From Actinomycetota bacterium (GTDB lineage: Bacteria > Actinomycetota > Acidimicrobiia > IMCC26256 > PALSA-610), in the NCBI GenBank assembly GCA_003134555.1, contig PLBO01000054.1:1-64000 (forward strand): DNA of 64,000 nt. Direction: 5' to 3'. A program made the translations under genes and the position numbers. Under the pieces are notes generated by a model. The model was not told the origin of the DNA. It ran no database searches and was given only the letters and a program-made list of their open reading frames with translations. This document shows positions 34,955 through 43,715 of this stretch, piece by piece. Position 1 is the first letter of the stretch. Each line of letters begins with the position of its first letter.

Positions 34955-35718
34955 GCATCATCCGCGTCTAGATCGGCAACGAACCGAACACCTCTTAGGA
35001 CTGACTCGCCGTCAGCGAACAGGTCCGTAGCACTGCCGAACGTAACTGGCGCTACCCAGTTTGCGTGTGTCGACAAGACATCTACTCTTGAACGGTGGAT
35101 AGCAAACGTCAAAACGACTGCGTGATCGCTTGGGGAGTCGATGCTCCAGATTGAACGGCCGTTCAAGCTAATCGCTGCTGACATCGCTTCGTCTAACAAC
35201 GGGCGCAATCGATCGATGGCCTGTACGTTCAAATCGAAGGCGTCGATGGCTGCATCGGGAGCATGCGCGCGCAGCAAACGGAGACCGTATCCCGAGCCTA
35301 CGCCGCCGAGTTGAACATGTGGTGCGGTAGTTACTGTTCGCTCCAACATCGTGGCCAGCAGCAGGGGACAAGTGGTTTGAACTTCGGCGCCGAAGGCGAA
35401 CCCGTCCAGAAGGTACAGAAGCGGCTCCAGAGTTTCCGGCATGCCCTGCTGACGATCAACACAGCGAAACAAAGCGGCTATGTCAGGAGCAATGCCAATG
35501 TGCTCTAGTAACTCCGCGAGCATCGATCGTCGGCTAGCGCTGGATTGAGCCAAGTACGCAGGCCAAGTGTCGTCGTACCCCCCGACCCGAAGCAGGCGCG
35601 CGATATTGCTCGGGTGGAGGAACGTCGCAATATGAAATGGCTGTTCGTGAAGGCGCTCCGCGACCTCATCACCTGTGAGAGGAGGAACGAGGTCCTGGTA
35701 GGTCGGGGATTGAATCAT
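34951..35718 (-). CDS. Methyltransferase-like protein, first gene of the lower-GC cassette
   Basis: A 255-residue protein. A Rossmann-like segment in the middle (GGVGSGYGLRLL, then AIDAFDLN about 20 residues later) fits motifs I and II of class I SAM-dependent methyltransferases, but motif IV is not clear and total length is short. The N-terminal ~100 residues are helical and unrecognised. The ATG at 35718 is preferred: the longer upstream frame reads like non-coding DNA. Substrate unknown; it may only bind a nucleotide. Confidence 0.55.
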   Translation of the reverse strand: MIQSPTYQDLVPPLTGDEVAERLHEQPFHIATFLHPSNIARLLRVGGYDDTWPAYLAQSSASRRSMLAELLEHIGIAPDIAALFRCVDRQQGMPETLEPLLYLLDGFAFGAEVQTTCPLLLATMLERTVTTAPHVQLGGVGSGYGLRLLRAHAPDAAIDAFDLNVQAIDRLRPLLDEAMSAAISLNGRSIWSIDSPSDHAVVLTFAIHRSRVDVLSTHANWVAPVTFGSATDLFADGESVLRGVRFVADLDADDA

Positions 35719-36036
35719 GAACCATGCGTTCCGTGTTCGATCGACAACGCTGCGGGCTCTGAGCGCAACACGCAGCCTAGATCTCTCACTCGTTGGGCCG
35801 CTGCTGCGCGGACAACACCCGCCCCTGCTTCGCCGCCCCGTGCATCGCCGAAATGGGTATTGAAGGAAGCGAAGGCATCCACGCAGGTCTGGACAGGACC
35901 TCTGCACACGAGCCTCGGCGCGCCGGGATCGATGTACACACCTGTCGACAATCGGCCCCGCTCGACGCGAGCATCGAGCCGCCGCCAGCGTCGCATCGAG
36001 CCACGCGGCTCACCTACCGATGGTCAGCTATTCGCC
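35719..36036. other. Intergenic; no gene supported
   Basis: Several short frames overlap here on both strands, none with a ribosome binding site or recognisable motif. The promoter of the lower-GC cassette should lie near 35720-35800. Confidence 0.35.
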
Positions 36037-36228
36037 ATGGCGAAGCCGGTAGAACCTCGAAGCAGAAAGATCGTGATCGAATGGATCGCCGGGAGCGATC
36101 CCAGGAACGTTGAGACCTACGCATGGCACGTGCGGTGCGATCCGCCGATCCCCGAGGAGCTCGTCAGCGACATCCTTGCCGACATCGTGACGTCCACTGA
36201 TTCGACGCAGCTACGCCGACGCCAATGA
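36037..36228 (+). CDS. Possible small protein, unknown
   Basis: A 63-residue frame from ATG 36037 with sensible codon bias and composition (KIVIEWIAGSD, CDPPIPEELVSDILADIV). No ribosome binding site is obvious. It faces the ParA-like gene convergently with 13 bases between stops. It may be a real small gene or chance. Confidence 0.35.
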   Translation: MAKPVEPRSRKIVIEWIAGSDPRNVETYAWHVRCDPPIPEELVSDILADIVTSTDSTQLRRRQ

Positions 36229-36241
36229 CGAGCGCGAGAGA

Positions 36242-37042
36242 TCACGTACGGCTCACCCCGCAACACTGCTGGTACGCGGAGGTTCGCGAGACGACTGCGA
36301 AATGACCTCGGCCGGTTGCGCTTAGCGCAACCGGCATATCTGTGCCGATCTTGGGGCGGGTTGTTCGGGTCGACGGGTCAAGGCGTGGCGAGACGGTTGA
36401 CGGACTAGGGAGCGTCGTCGGAGAGGGCTGCTGCGATCGGGCAGATGGATGTCGGCGGCGGGACAGGGCGACAGGATTGCTGACCGAGACGAGCGTGTCG
36501 ACGTACTGGCGAAGGCCGGCGAGCTCGCGCAACGCATGCGAGCGGGTGACGAGGAGGCCGGCGTCGATCGTTCGGGCGACATGCGCGCTGACGTGGACCT
36601 GAGCGACGACGTGCAGGTCGCACACGTGCTGCACGTCTCGCAGGGTGAGGCTGCGGCCGGTCTCGCTCAGCACGACGATCCCGTCTGGGCGTAGCTCGCT
36701 GTTCACGATGCTGCGCAAGCCGAGGTAACACGGGCCACGTAGGACGACGAGCAGCAGTCCCGTCGGCCGGTGATCGAGTTGGTCGAGACGCCCCGCATCG
36801 GTCACGGAAACCGGCGCGACGCCCGTAGCGGCAGAGACGAGCGTGAGGTGCTCGGCAACGTCCATCGGCGCGTCTGGGGTTCCGCTTGCGCCGAGGCCGA
36901 GCAACGCGGCCGCGCTTTCGACGTCGCGGGCTACAAGCTCGGTCGACACGACGCGCGCCGCGCACAACGCAGCCGCGGCTGCGATCGTGCTCGTGCCGGT
37001 TCCACCTCGTGCACCGACGACCGTGATGGTCTGCGCAGTCAT
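36242..37042 (-). CDS. ParA/MinD-like ATPase
   Basis: A 266-residue protein with a deviant-looking P-loop GARGGTGTST at residues 10-19, as in ParA/CpaE-type ATPases, and the DGIVVLSETGRSLTLRDV segment. Residues after about 190 are Ser/Arg/Pro-rich and probably disordered. On ICEs ParA-like proteins stabilise the excised circle or guide DNA. No ParB-like gene follows; the four 12-bp repeats just upstream (37066-37113) could be its or its partner's target. A perfect inverted repeat lies in the last codons. Confidence 0.65.
   Translation of the reverse strand: MTAQTITVVGARGGTGTSTIAAAAALCAARVVSTELVARDVESAAALLGLGASGTPDAPMDVAEHLTLVSAATGVAPVSVTDAGRLDQLDHRPTGLLLVVLRGPCYLGLRSIVNSELRPDGIVVLSETGRSLTLRDVQHVCDLHVVAQVHVSAHVARTIDAGLLVTRSHALRELAGLRQYVDTLVSVSNPVALSRRRHPSARSQQPSPTTLPSPSTVSPRLDPSTRTTRPKIGTDMPVALSATGRGHFAVVSRTSAYQQCCGVSRT
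36311..36335. repeat. Perfect 11-bp inverted repeat in the end of the ParA-like gene
   Basis: Arms GCCGGTTGCGC and GCGCAACCGGC surround TTA. It resembles a terminator stem but lies inside the reading frame and has no T-run. Confidence 0.5.
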
Positions 37043-37065
37043 CGCTGAACTCCGTTCCGTCGCGT

Positions 37066-37113
37066 GTCGACCTCAACGGAGGTCTGCACACATGTCTGCA
37101 CACTCGTCTGCAC
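37066..37113 (-). repeat. Four 12-bp repeats upstream of the ParA-like gene
   Basis: On the minus strand the 12-mers begin GTGCAGACGA, GTGCAGACAT, GTGCAGACCT and GTTGAGGTCG. The array sits 24 bases before the ParA-like ATG. The same repeat unit and order occur inside traA. Confidence 0.7.
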
Positions 37114-37208
37114 CGGCGAGAAAACGCACCGGTACAGGGCGAGCACACGGCCCGCCCCGCACCGGCCATCGGTCCGGCTGGCTTCCCCGACCAGACCGGC
37201 CCGAAAAC

Positions 37209-37661
37209 TCACCTGGACACTCCCGCGACCGTGCGATCGGCGGCGTGCGCAGCTGCGAGGTGATCGGGCAGCCGCACGATCTGGCGCGCTGACAACGGCG
37301 GGAACATCATCCGCACCGCGTACGTGTCGGAAATGTTCGCCAGGCCGAAGTCGACCAACCGCGTCAACGTCCGCACGATCGGCGCGTGACGCCCGAGCCC
37401 CGAGCCGAGACCGAGACTGGTCGCCAACGCGACCATCGAGATGTCGAACCCGCCCGGCTCGGCCTGGAGCCATGCGGCGAGTCGACGCGCAGCGAAGACG
37501 CACGACGGGCCCAGGATCGGGAGCCAGTAGGTCTCGACGTACACGCTGCGAGCATCGAACCCGCTCGAGTCGTACGTGTCGCAGAACTCGCGCACCGGAA
37601 GCGGGTTGTGCTCGACGAGCCAGCTGTTGGTGTCGAGCGAGAGGTGCGGAAGGGGATGCAT
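37209..37661 (-). CDS. Unknown ICE protein
   Basis: A 150-residue protein of no recognised family. It is mixed alpha/beta and has a helical C-terminal half resembling a winged-helix-type fold (ISMVALATSLGLG, IVRTLTRLVDFGLANI), so DNA binding is possible. The ATG at 37661 has GGAG seven bases upstream. It sits between the ParA-like gene and the recombination module and is preceded by a palindromic, AT-rich control region. Confidence 0.6.
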   Translation of the reverse strand: MHPLPHLSLDTNSWLVEHNPLPVREFCDTYDSSGFDARSVYVETYWLPILGPSCVFAARRLAAWLQAEPGGFDISMVALATSLGLGSGLGRHAPIVRTLTRLVDFGLANISDTYAVRMMFPPLSARQIVRLPDHLAAAHAADRTVAGVSR

Positions 37662-37671
37662 GAGTACTCCG

Positions 37672-37753
37672 ATCTGAACTCAGATATAATATGAGATAGC
37701 GTGGGGAGCAAGGAAAATCTCGGCCAAGCGCAGGATTGACACGTCAGTGTCAA
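37672..37753. promoter_or_regulatory. AT-rich control region with two palindromes
   Basis: ATCTGA-AC-TCAGAT (37672-37685) abuts TATAATAT, and TTGACAC-GTCA-GTGTCAA (37736-37753) provides a -35-like TTGACA on both strands. The region lies between the divergent 37209 gene and the excisionase gene. I infer operator sites for a regulator of both. Confidence 0.5.
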
Positions 37754-37865
37754 CACAACGGACGACGGTGCTCACGCGTCCGATCGGTCCGCTCCCTCGG
37801 GGAGCGGCGAATCTGTAACGATTTCGATGTCGCGTTCTGCCGGTCCGCCGCGCTTATCCGTACCG

Positions 37866-38156
37866 ATGGCAATCGATCGCGGTCACCGCGCTTCTTCACT
37901 TCCAAGCCCCGAAGAGAGGCCGACCCTCAGCGTTGAGGAAACGGCGGCCATCCTCGGCCTTGGTCGCAACACGGTCTACGACGCGCTGCGTTCGGGCGCG
38001 CTACCGTCGGTGCGAGTCGGTCGTCGCTATCTAGTGCCGACCGCTCGGCTCGCCTCGATGCTCGGGATCCGCGAGGACCCTGAGACGACGAGCTCCATCG
38101 CTGCGGATGCGCGGCCTACTCGATCGCAGCCGGCTGAGCGCGCGCTGCCTGCCTGA
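37866..38156 (+). CDS. Excisionase-like MerR/AlpA-type HTH protein
   Basis: A 96-residue DNA-binding protein with the excisionase signature LSVEETAAILGLGRNTVYDALRSGALPSVRVGRRYLVPTA split here as SVEETAAILGLG, NTVYDALRSG and RVGRRYLVP (about residues 20-60). Such proteins direct the integrase toward excision. It lies 26 bases before the integrase gene. The ATG at 37866 is chosen as the first ATG in front of the domain; an ATG at 37827 would add 13 residues. Confidence 0.8.
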   Translation: MAIDRGHRASSLPSPEERPTLSVEETAAILGLGRNTVYDALRSGALPSVRVGRRYLVPTARLASMLGIREDPETTSSIAADARPTRSQPAERALPA

Positions 38157-38182
38157 ACCCACGACGTCCAGGAGGCTACGAA

Positions 38183-39370
38183 GTGCGCGGCCGCATCGTG
38201 AAGAAGAGCAACAACTACTACGTCATCATCGAGGAGGGCATCGACGGCAGCACAGGTCTTCGCAGGCGGACGTCCCATGCCGCCGGGGTATCCCGTCGCG
38301 CCGCCGAACACCTCCTGGCGGAGCTTCTGGAACAGAAGCGGACCGACACCTACGTAGAGCCGTCGCGCCTTTCGCTGAGCGAGTATCTCATCGACGAGTG
38401 GCTGCCTGCGACGAAGCACGAGGTACGGCGCAGCACCTTCGATGCGTACCGTCGAAGCATCGAGCTCCACGTGCTACCCCGAATCGGAACGCTGAAACTG
38501 CAGAAGCTGCGGCCCGTCGACCTCACCAAGTTCTATGCGGATCTCCTGCACCAAGGGCGGATCGACTCGACGGGCGGACTCAGTCCGAAGACGGTGCACA
38601 ACATCCATCAGATTCTGCGCAAGGCGCTCGAGGATGCCGTACGTCAAAATTACGTCGTACGCAACGCTGCGGCGTCAGCCAAGGTCCCCAGAACCCGAGC
38701 GACGCGTCGGACCGAGATGCGCTATTGGAACGCGGGCGAGCTGCGGCAGTTCCTCCACGCTGCGCTCGGCTCACCTCATTTCGCGGCTTGGTATCTGTCC
38801 GCCAACACGGGGATGCGGCGAGGCGAGGTGCTCGGTCTCCGGTGGCGCGATGTGAATCTCGAAGCCGGACGGCTCGCGGTGCGGCGGGCACTTCTCTCGG
38901 TCGCCTACGAGATCGTCGAGAGTGATGCGAAGACCGACCGAAGTGAGCGTGTCGTCGATCTTGACGCGCGCACGGTCAAGGTCCTGCGTGAACATCAGGC
39001 GAGGCAGCACGACGAGCGCGATTCCATCGGCATCGGCTACAGAGATTCGGGGCTCGTGTTCGCCAAGATCGACGGCGCACCGATTCATCCGGAGAGTTTC
39101 AGCCAGGCGTTCGAACGAAAGGCTCGCGCCGCCGGCGTGCCGCGCATCCGGTTGCACGACCTTCGTCACACGCACGCAACGCTTCTCCTTCAAGCCGGCG
39201 TCCCGCCCAAGGTGGTCAGCGAACGGCTCGGGCACGCAACCGTCGCATTCACCATGCAGGTCTACGCCCACGTCATCCCAGGCATGCAGGCTGACGCCGC
39301 GTCGGCGTTCGGCAACCTCGTCTTTCTCGACGACGAGAACGGTCCTCGGTCAAGCAATGACGAAGGTTGA
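38183..39370 (+). CDS. int: Tyrosine recombinase (integrase)
   Basis: A 395-residue phage-type integrase. It has an N-terminal AP2-like/arm-binding part, a SAM-like core-binding domain (about 65-160) and the catalytic domain with R in TGMRRGEVLGLRW, HDLRHTHATLLLQAG (H and R), LGHATVAFT (H) and the nucleophile Tyr in MQVYAHV. It catalyses integration and excision of the ICE. GTG start at 38183 with AGGAGG eight bases upstream. The adjacent tRNA gene, with its 3' end facing the integrase, is the expected attachment site. Confidence 0.93.
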   Translation: MRGRIVKKSNNYYVIIEEGIDGSTGLRRRTSHAAGVSRRAAEHLLAELLEQKRTDTYVEPSRLSLSEYLIDEWLPATKHEVRRSTFDAYRRSIELHVLPRIGTLKLQKLRPVDLTKFYADLLHQGRIDSTGGLSPKTVHNIHQILRKALEDAVRQNYVVRNAAASAKVPRTRATRRTEMRYWNAGELRQFLHAALGSPHFAAWYLSANTGMRRGEVLGLRWRDVNLEAGRLAVRRALLSVAYEIVESDAKTDRSERVVDLDARTVKVLREHQARQHDERDSIGIGYRDSGLVFAKIDGAPIHPESFSQAFERKARAAGVPRIRLHDLRHTHATLLLQAGVPPKVVSERLGHATVAFTMQVYAHVIPGMQADAASAFGNLVFLDDENGPRSSNDEG

Positions 39371-39557
39371 ACACGCACGCGTGCGGTCGAACCGCGTCAC
39401 GCTCCGCGCGTATCCGCGCATGACCTTCGGGTTATGTGGCACCACGCTCACGACGCGAATTCGCGATGTCGGCACCATTTTCGGCACCACTCGGCCCGAA
39501 AACGAGGTCAGCGCCGGCTCGGTGGGGACCGGGACCGGCGCTGACCTGCATTTTCGT

Positions 39558-39634
<77 letters not shown>

Positions 39635-39682
39635 GCGGACCAACGATGGTACAGGCGTCGCCCCGTGTGACCAAGTCGTCTC

Positions 39683-41194
39683 CTACGCCTTCGGCGTCCC
39701 CAACAGATCCACGAGCTTGTACGACGCGGGGGTGCCATCCGGGTCTCTCGTCGCCGCGACTTCGTACGAGACGTCGATGTGATCCGCGCCGACCGTCACG
39801 CTCACGACCCCGTCATTGGATGGCGCACCCTCGGCACCGAGATCGGTGACCTTCCACGTTGCGCCGTCACCGCTGTGGAGGAGGTACGTGTGCGCGCCGC
39901 CTTGCCCGTTCGTTCGAACGATTACGGCGTATCCGAGTGGTCCGGCGTCGGAGGTCCCGTTGGATATCGGGCCGAAGGTTTGGAGCGCACCGCCGCTCGG
40001 GAGCAGCGCTGCGATGTTGTCCGTGGCGATCCACGTAGCGCCGCCGTCGTTCGAGACGACCACGCTCGAGGACACCGAGTCGGTCCCGACGATCCGGTCA
40101 CCCGAGATGGCCACGGCATCGAACCTCGGAACCGCACCCGCGAGACGCGACCAGGACCGGCCGTCGGACGACGACCACAGCCGTACGGTGCCGAGACCGG
40201 GCGTCAACGTTTCCTGCTCAGCCATGAGGAAGCCGTTCGACGTCGCGGTGACGTCGAGCACCGTCGTGGTGGAGTCGGTCGGAAGGCTTACGCGTTGCCA
40301 GGAACCGCCGTCGTCGCGAACGAACGCCTCTTGCTGGTGCAGTGCCGCCGGATCGGAGATACCGAAGTCACTCCACGGACGAGTCGAGACGACTCGATAG
40401 ACGCAGGTCGGCCCGTCGGTCTGCTTGCACGACGACGTGTCGAGGATCTGCACGCCGTCGACGGTGGCGTTGTAGTTCGCTTCGGAACCGAGGACACTCG
40501 ACAAATTCGGCCAGTAAGACGCCTTGGCCATGACCACTGTCGTGTGCAGTCCGCGGGCGACCATCACCCGTGTCGCCAAAGCGATGGGCACGGTCGACTC
40601 AGGAGTCTTGAACTCCACGGGCACGGATCCATCGTTCCAGTGCGCGCCGCTATCGGTTGACGTCGAGAGCCGGTAGACGGTTGCGCCCGCCTGCGCGCCG
40701 GGGCCCGTGCCCACCGCGTACAACACGCCCTTGCTCTCGGCGATGTCTGCGACCCACGGATTCGGACCGAGCGACGTGTGTGTCCACGACACGCCGTCGC
40801 GAGTCGCGTACAGCTCCTGCGGACCGGAGCCACCCGCACCACCCGCGAGCGGTCTCGTGCCCGGCGCGGTCGACAGCGCGTACGTGACGCCGTCGGAGGA
40901 CGTGAATTGCCGGCCCTGGATCAACACGGTGCCGTCGACGGTTCGCCATGCGAGGTCCGAGGTTGGCGGTGCCGGCTGCGTCGTGATCCGCGGAGCATGC
41001 CCGGAGGGGCGCGTCTCGATCACTGCGAGCGAACCACCGACGAGCCCGGCTGCGCCGATCACGACGACGCCGGATTGGATCCGCCGCTTGCGCCGAAACG
41101 CGCGCCGGCGCGCATGGTCGGGACCGCGCCCGACCGGAACGAGATCGGCGGCGTCTCGCTGAAGTGCATCGCGGAGTGTCTGTTCCAGTTGCAT
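39683..41194 (-). CDS. Membrane-anchored exported protein with beta-propeller-like repeats
   Basis: A 503-residue protein. A basic cytosolic tail of about 40 residues precedes one TM (VVVIGAAGLVGGSLAVI, residues ~43-60) and a long exported domain with Asp-box/BNR-like repeats (SSDGVTYAL, SKDG-like SDGRSWSRL, SNDGGATW, SGDGATWK). Its ATG at 41194 is directly behind the sigma factor stop at 41197. A single-pass protein coded next to an ECF/SigE-type sigma factor is often its target or regulator, but no anti-sigma domain is obvious. Confidence 0.7.
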   Translation of the reverse strand: MQLEQTLRDALQRDAADLVPVGRGPDHARRRAFRRKRRIQSGVVVIGAAGLVGGSLAVIETRPSGHAPRITTQPAPPTSDLAWRTVDGTVLIQGRQFTSSDGVTYALSTAPGTRPLAGGAGGSGPQELYATRDGVSWTHTSLGPNPWVADIAESKGVLYAVGTGPGAQAGATVYRLSTSTDSGAHWNDGSVPVEFKTPESTVPIALATRVMVARGLHTTVVMAKASYWPNLSSVLGSEANYNATVDGVQILDTSSCKQTDGPTCVYRVVSTRPWSDFGISDPAALHQQEAFVRDDGGSWQRVSLPTDSTTTVLDVTATSNGFLMAEQETLTPGLGTVRLWSSSDGRSWSRLAGAVPRFDAVAISGDRIVGTDSVSSSVVVSNDGGATWIATDNIAALLPSGGALQTFGPISNGTSDAGPLGYAVIVRTNGQGGAHTYLLHSGDGATWKVTDLGAEGAPSNDGVVSVTVGADHIDVSYEVAATRDPDGTPASYKLVDLLGTPKA

Positions 41195-41196
41195 TG

Positions 41197-41841
41197 TCAC
41201 GACCTCATGTGTGCGAGTGAACGTTCCAGAGTTGCAAGGGCGCGGTGAAGACGGCTCTTCACCGTTCCCGGCTTGATGCGCAACGCATCGGCGGTCTCGT
41301 CGACCGACCAGTCGAGCAACAGACGGCACACCACGACCGACCGCAGCTTCACGTCGAGCCGCCGCAAGGCATCGGCGATCGCGGGGTCGGAGACCGGCGG
41401 CTCGGTTGCCGCCGCGTGCTCGACGAACGGAAGCGAGCGCAGCACCCGCCGGCGCGTCGAGTACGCCCAGTTGAGACCCACGCGATAGATCCAGCCGGAC
41501 GGGCTCTCGTAGTCGCGGATCTTGGCCCACCGTGCATAGGCGCGGGCCATGGCTTCGTCGGTGGCTTCCCGGCCCAGGTCGACGTCGCCGAGCGTGTAGC
41601 TCAACGCCCGCGCGACATTGGCGTAGTGGTCCCGGTAGAACTCGGCGAAGGCCTCACCACCGTCCGGCCCCTGCGCTGCGGACGGCAGCGGGCCCTCGAC
41701 TTCGGTCAACTCCGCCAGCACCTCCGGCTCGTCGACCTCGACCTCGCCGCCGGCGATCCGGCCCGCGATTCGCACCCGACTGTCGTGCACGCGTTGCGTT
41801 CCCATCGGGCCATACACCCCCGACGCGGTCCGGGGGTTCAC
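41197..41841 (-). CDS. SigE/ECF-family RNA polymerase sigma factor
   Basis: A 214-residue sigma-70 family protein. Region 2 (FAEFYRDHYANVARAL, DEAMARAYARW) and region 4 (VCRLLLDWSVDETADALRIKPGTVKSRLHRAL) are clear. The group is of the kind whose partner is an exported single-TM protein. I take the GTG at 41841, which overlaps the TGA of the upstream O-antigen-ligase-like gene and has GGTGGAG before it; the ATG at 41805 is the alternative. Confidence 0.8.
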   Translation of the reverse strand: MNPRTASGVYGPMGTQRVHDSRVRIAGRIAGGEVEVDEPEVLAELTEVEGPLPSAAQGPDGGEAFAEFYRDHYANVARALSYTLGDVDLGREATDEAMARAYARWAKIRDYESPSGWIYRVGLNWAYSTRRRVLRSLPFVEHAAATEPPVSDPAIADALRRLDVKLRSVVVCRLLLDWSVDETADALRIKPGTVKSRLHRALATLERSLAHMRS

Positions 41842-43637
41842 GATTTCTCCACCGCGGCGGGGAGGTTGCCCGATAAACGGCCTCCCGGCTGGAGAAGGGC
41901 CGCACGATCCTCGGCCGCGCGCTCGGCGGCGCGATTGCCATCGAGGCGCGCCAGCGCCGCTCGATCGAGCCACAGCTGAGGCTCATCGGGCGCGTCGGCG
42001 AGGTACGCCGTGACGACGGCCCGGGCGCGCTCTCGGTCGTCGTCGAGACCCGACCGAACTGCGCGTTCCACCAGCAGGTCGGCGTTCAGCACACGCAGCG
42101 CGGGGTCGCGCGGCGACCTCTGCAGTCCGTGCTCGGCCCGCGCAACCGCAGCGTCGACATCAGTGATCGCAGGACCGCGCGCGGCGATGCGCGCCGCGAC
42201 GTACCAGGTCCGGATCGAATCCGAGCGCAACCGCGTCGCGTGGTCGGCGTTGCCGAGACCCTTGTTACCCGACGCGTCGGCGGCGCGCGCGAGCAAGCGA
42301 TCGGCCGACACCTCGCGCGCTCCCATCGCCGTCCCGAACAGCACACACGCGGCAATGGCCGCGGGTACGACGCGGCTCACGCGTCTGATCGGCGCGACGG
42401 CAGAAGTGCGGGTCGCGACGAGCACTCCCCCGACGACCCAAAACAGTGGATCGATCTCGCTTAACGGGAACAGGAACTGTTGCTGTACGACGTACGCGAT
42501 CACGGCACACGCGAGCGCGAGCGTCAACGGATCGCGCCCGCGCAATGATCGCCACGCGATCACACCGAGTAGGCCGAGCAGCGCGGCATAGAGCAGCCCC
42601 GCCACGACACCACCGCTAACCGCGACATCGAGAATGCCGTTGTGGGCGCGGTCGGGAATGACCGCATTGCCGTGGCGCTGCACGTAATTCACCGAGACGG
42701 CCTGCGGAAACACGACCCGGTAGCCCTCGGGCCCGACGCCGAGGACGGGGTGTCGTTCGACCACGCGCGCGCCGACCGCCCAATCGTCGAAGCGCCCACG
42801 CGTCGTGCCGTGACCGAGGTCGAAGGAGTCGGCGACGCGTCCTCCGAGCGGTGTCACCGCCAGCAACACGACGATCGCGGCGAGCGCAACCAGCCCTTCG
42901 CGCCACCGGCTCCGAACGACGGCACGGTGGCGCGCGCCGAGCAGCGCGAGCGCGACGACGACCCCGACCCACGCGCCGCGCGTCTGCGACAACAACAACG
43001 CCGTCCCGCCCGCGAGCGCACCGAACAGCCCGATCATCCTCCACGCGCGCGACCCGCTTCTGTCGAGCGCGATGCCCGCGGCCATCGGCACCAGCAGCAC
43101 CGCGGCCGCGCCGACGTACGCGGGTTGCCCGAACGGCCCACCGACGCGGTGCCCGGCAAACGACTCGTCGACCAGCGACCAGCCCGCGCGCTCGAACGCG
43201 CACCACACCCCGAGCAACGCGGCCGCGATCGCCGCGCCGCGCATCACGACGCGACGGTCGCGTTCGGTCGCGAGTGCCTGACCGCACAGGAACATCAACG
43301 GGAACGTGCACCATGCGAGCCAACCGAGCCGACGATCGGGTGTACCGATCCACGCGTGCAGTGAATCGACACCTGCGAGCGAGGCGAGGAACAACCACGA
43401 GAGGAGCGCAAGCCAGACGACGCCGGTGACCCGTTCGACGCGCACCGGCCGCAGCAGCAGCGCGCACACCGCCGCGCCCATGACGACGAGGCTCACGGTC
43501 CACCGGGTCGGACCCGATGGCACCAACCCGCTCGGATCGATCGCGACCACCGCCCCGACGAACAGTGAGGCGAGGAGGAACGCGACCGCGAGCGGACGCC
43601 GGGTCGCGCCCGTCACCGCAGGTGTTGTCGACTCCAT
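41838..43637 (-). CDS. O-antigen ligase/polymerase-family membrane protein with TPR-like tail
   Basis: A 599-residue polytopic protein. About ten hydrophobic segments occur between residues 20 and 430, including the Wzy_C region (FDDWAVGARVVERHPVLGVGPEGY), typical of O-antigen ligase/polymerase proteins that handle lipid-linked glycans. The C-terminal ~130 residues are soluble and look like a TPR-type repeat (AVARAEHGLQRSPRDPAL, LWLDRAALARLDGN). ATG at 43637 lies in front of the first TM. The next gene upstream is a GPI-mannosyltransferase-like protein, so a cell-surface glycan role is consistent. Confidence 0.7.
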   Translation of the reverse strand: MESTTPAVTGATRRPLAVAFLLASLFVGAVVAIDPSGLVPSGPTRWTVSLVVMGAAVCALLLRPVRVERVTGVVWLALLSWLFLASLAGVDSLHAWIGTPDRRLGWLAWCTFPLMFLCGQALATERDRRVVMRGAAIAAALLGVWCAFERAGWSLVDESFAGHRVGGPFGQPAYVGAAAVLLVPMAAGIALDRSGSRAWRMIGLFGALAGGTALLLSQTRGAWVGVVVALALLGARHRAVVRSRWREGLVALAAIVVLLAVTPLGGRVADSFDLGHGTTRGRFDDWAVGARVVERHPVLGVGPEGYRVVFPQAVSVNYVQRHGNAVIPDRAHNGILDVAVSGGVVAGLLYAALLGLLGVIAWRSLRGRDPLTLALACAVIAYVVQQQFLFPLSEIDPLFWVVGGVLVATRTSAVAPIRRVSRVVPAAIAACVLFGTAMGAREVSADRLLARAADASGNKGLGNADHATRLRSDSIRTWYVAARIAARGPAITDVDAAVARAEHGLQRSPRDPALRVLNADLLVERAVRSGLDDDRERARAVVTAYLADAPDEPQLWLDRAALARLDGNRAAERAAEDRAALLQPGGRLSGNLPAAVEKS

Positions 43638-43715
43638 GGTGTCCAGCACACGAGCTCCGCGTCGCGGGAAGCCGTCAGTACACCCCACACCCGCCTCGGG
43701 GGTTCCAATTTGCAC

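Noticed and set aside
35545-36228. A 227-codon plus-strand frame
   Set aside because: Its first two-thirds overlap the methyltransferase-like gene and its upstream region and read as shadow; only the last 63 codons from 36037 look plausible.
36311-36335. Rho-independent terminator
   Set aside because: The stem is perfect, but it is within the coding frame and lacks a T-run.
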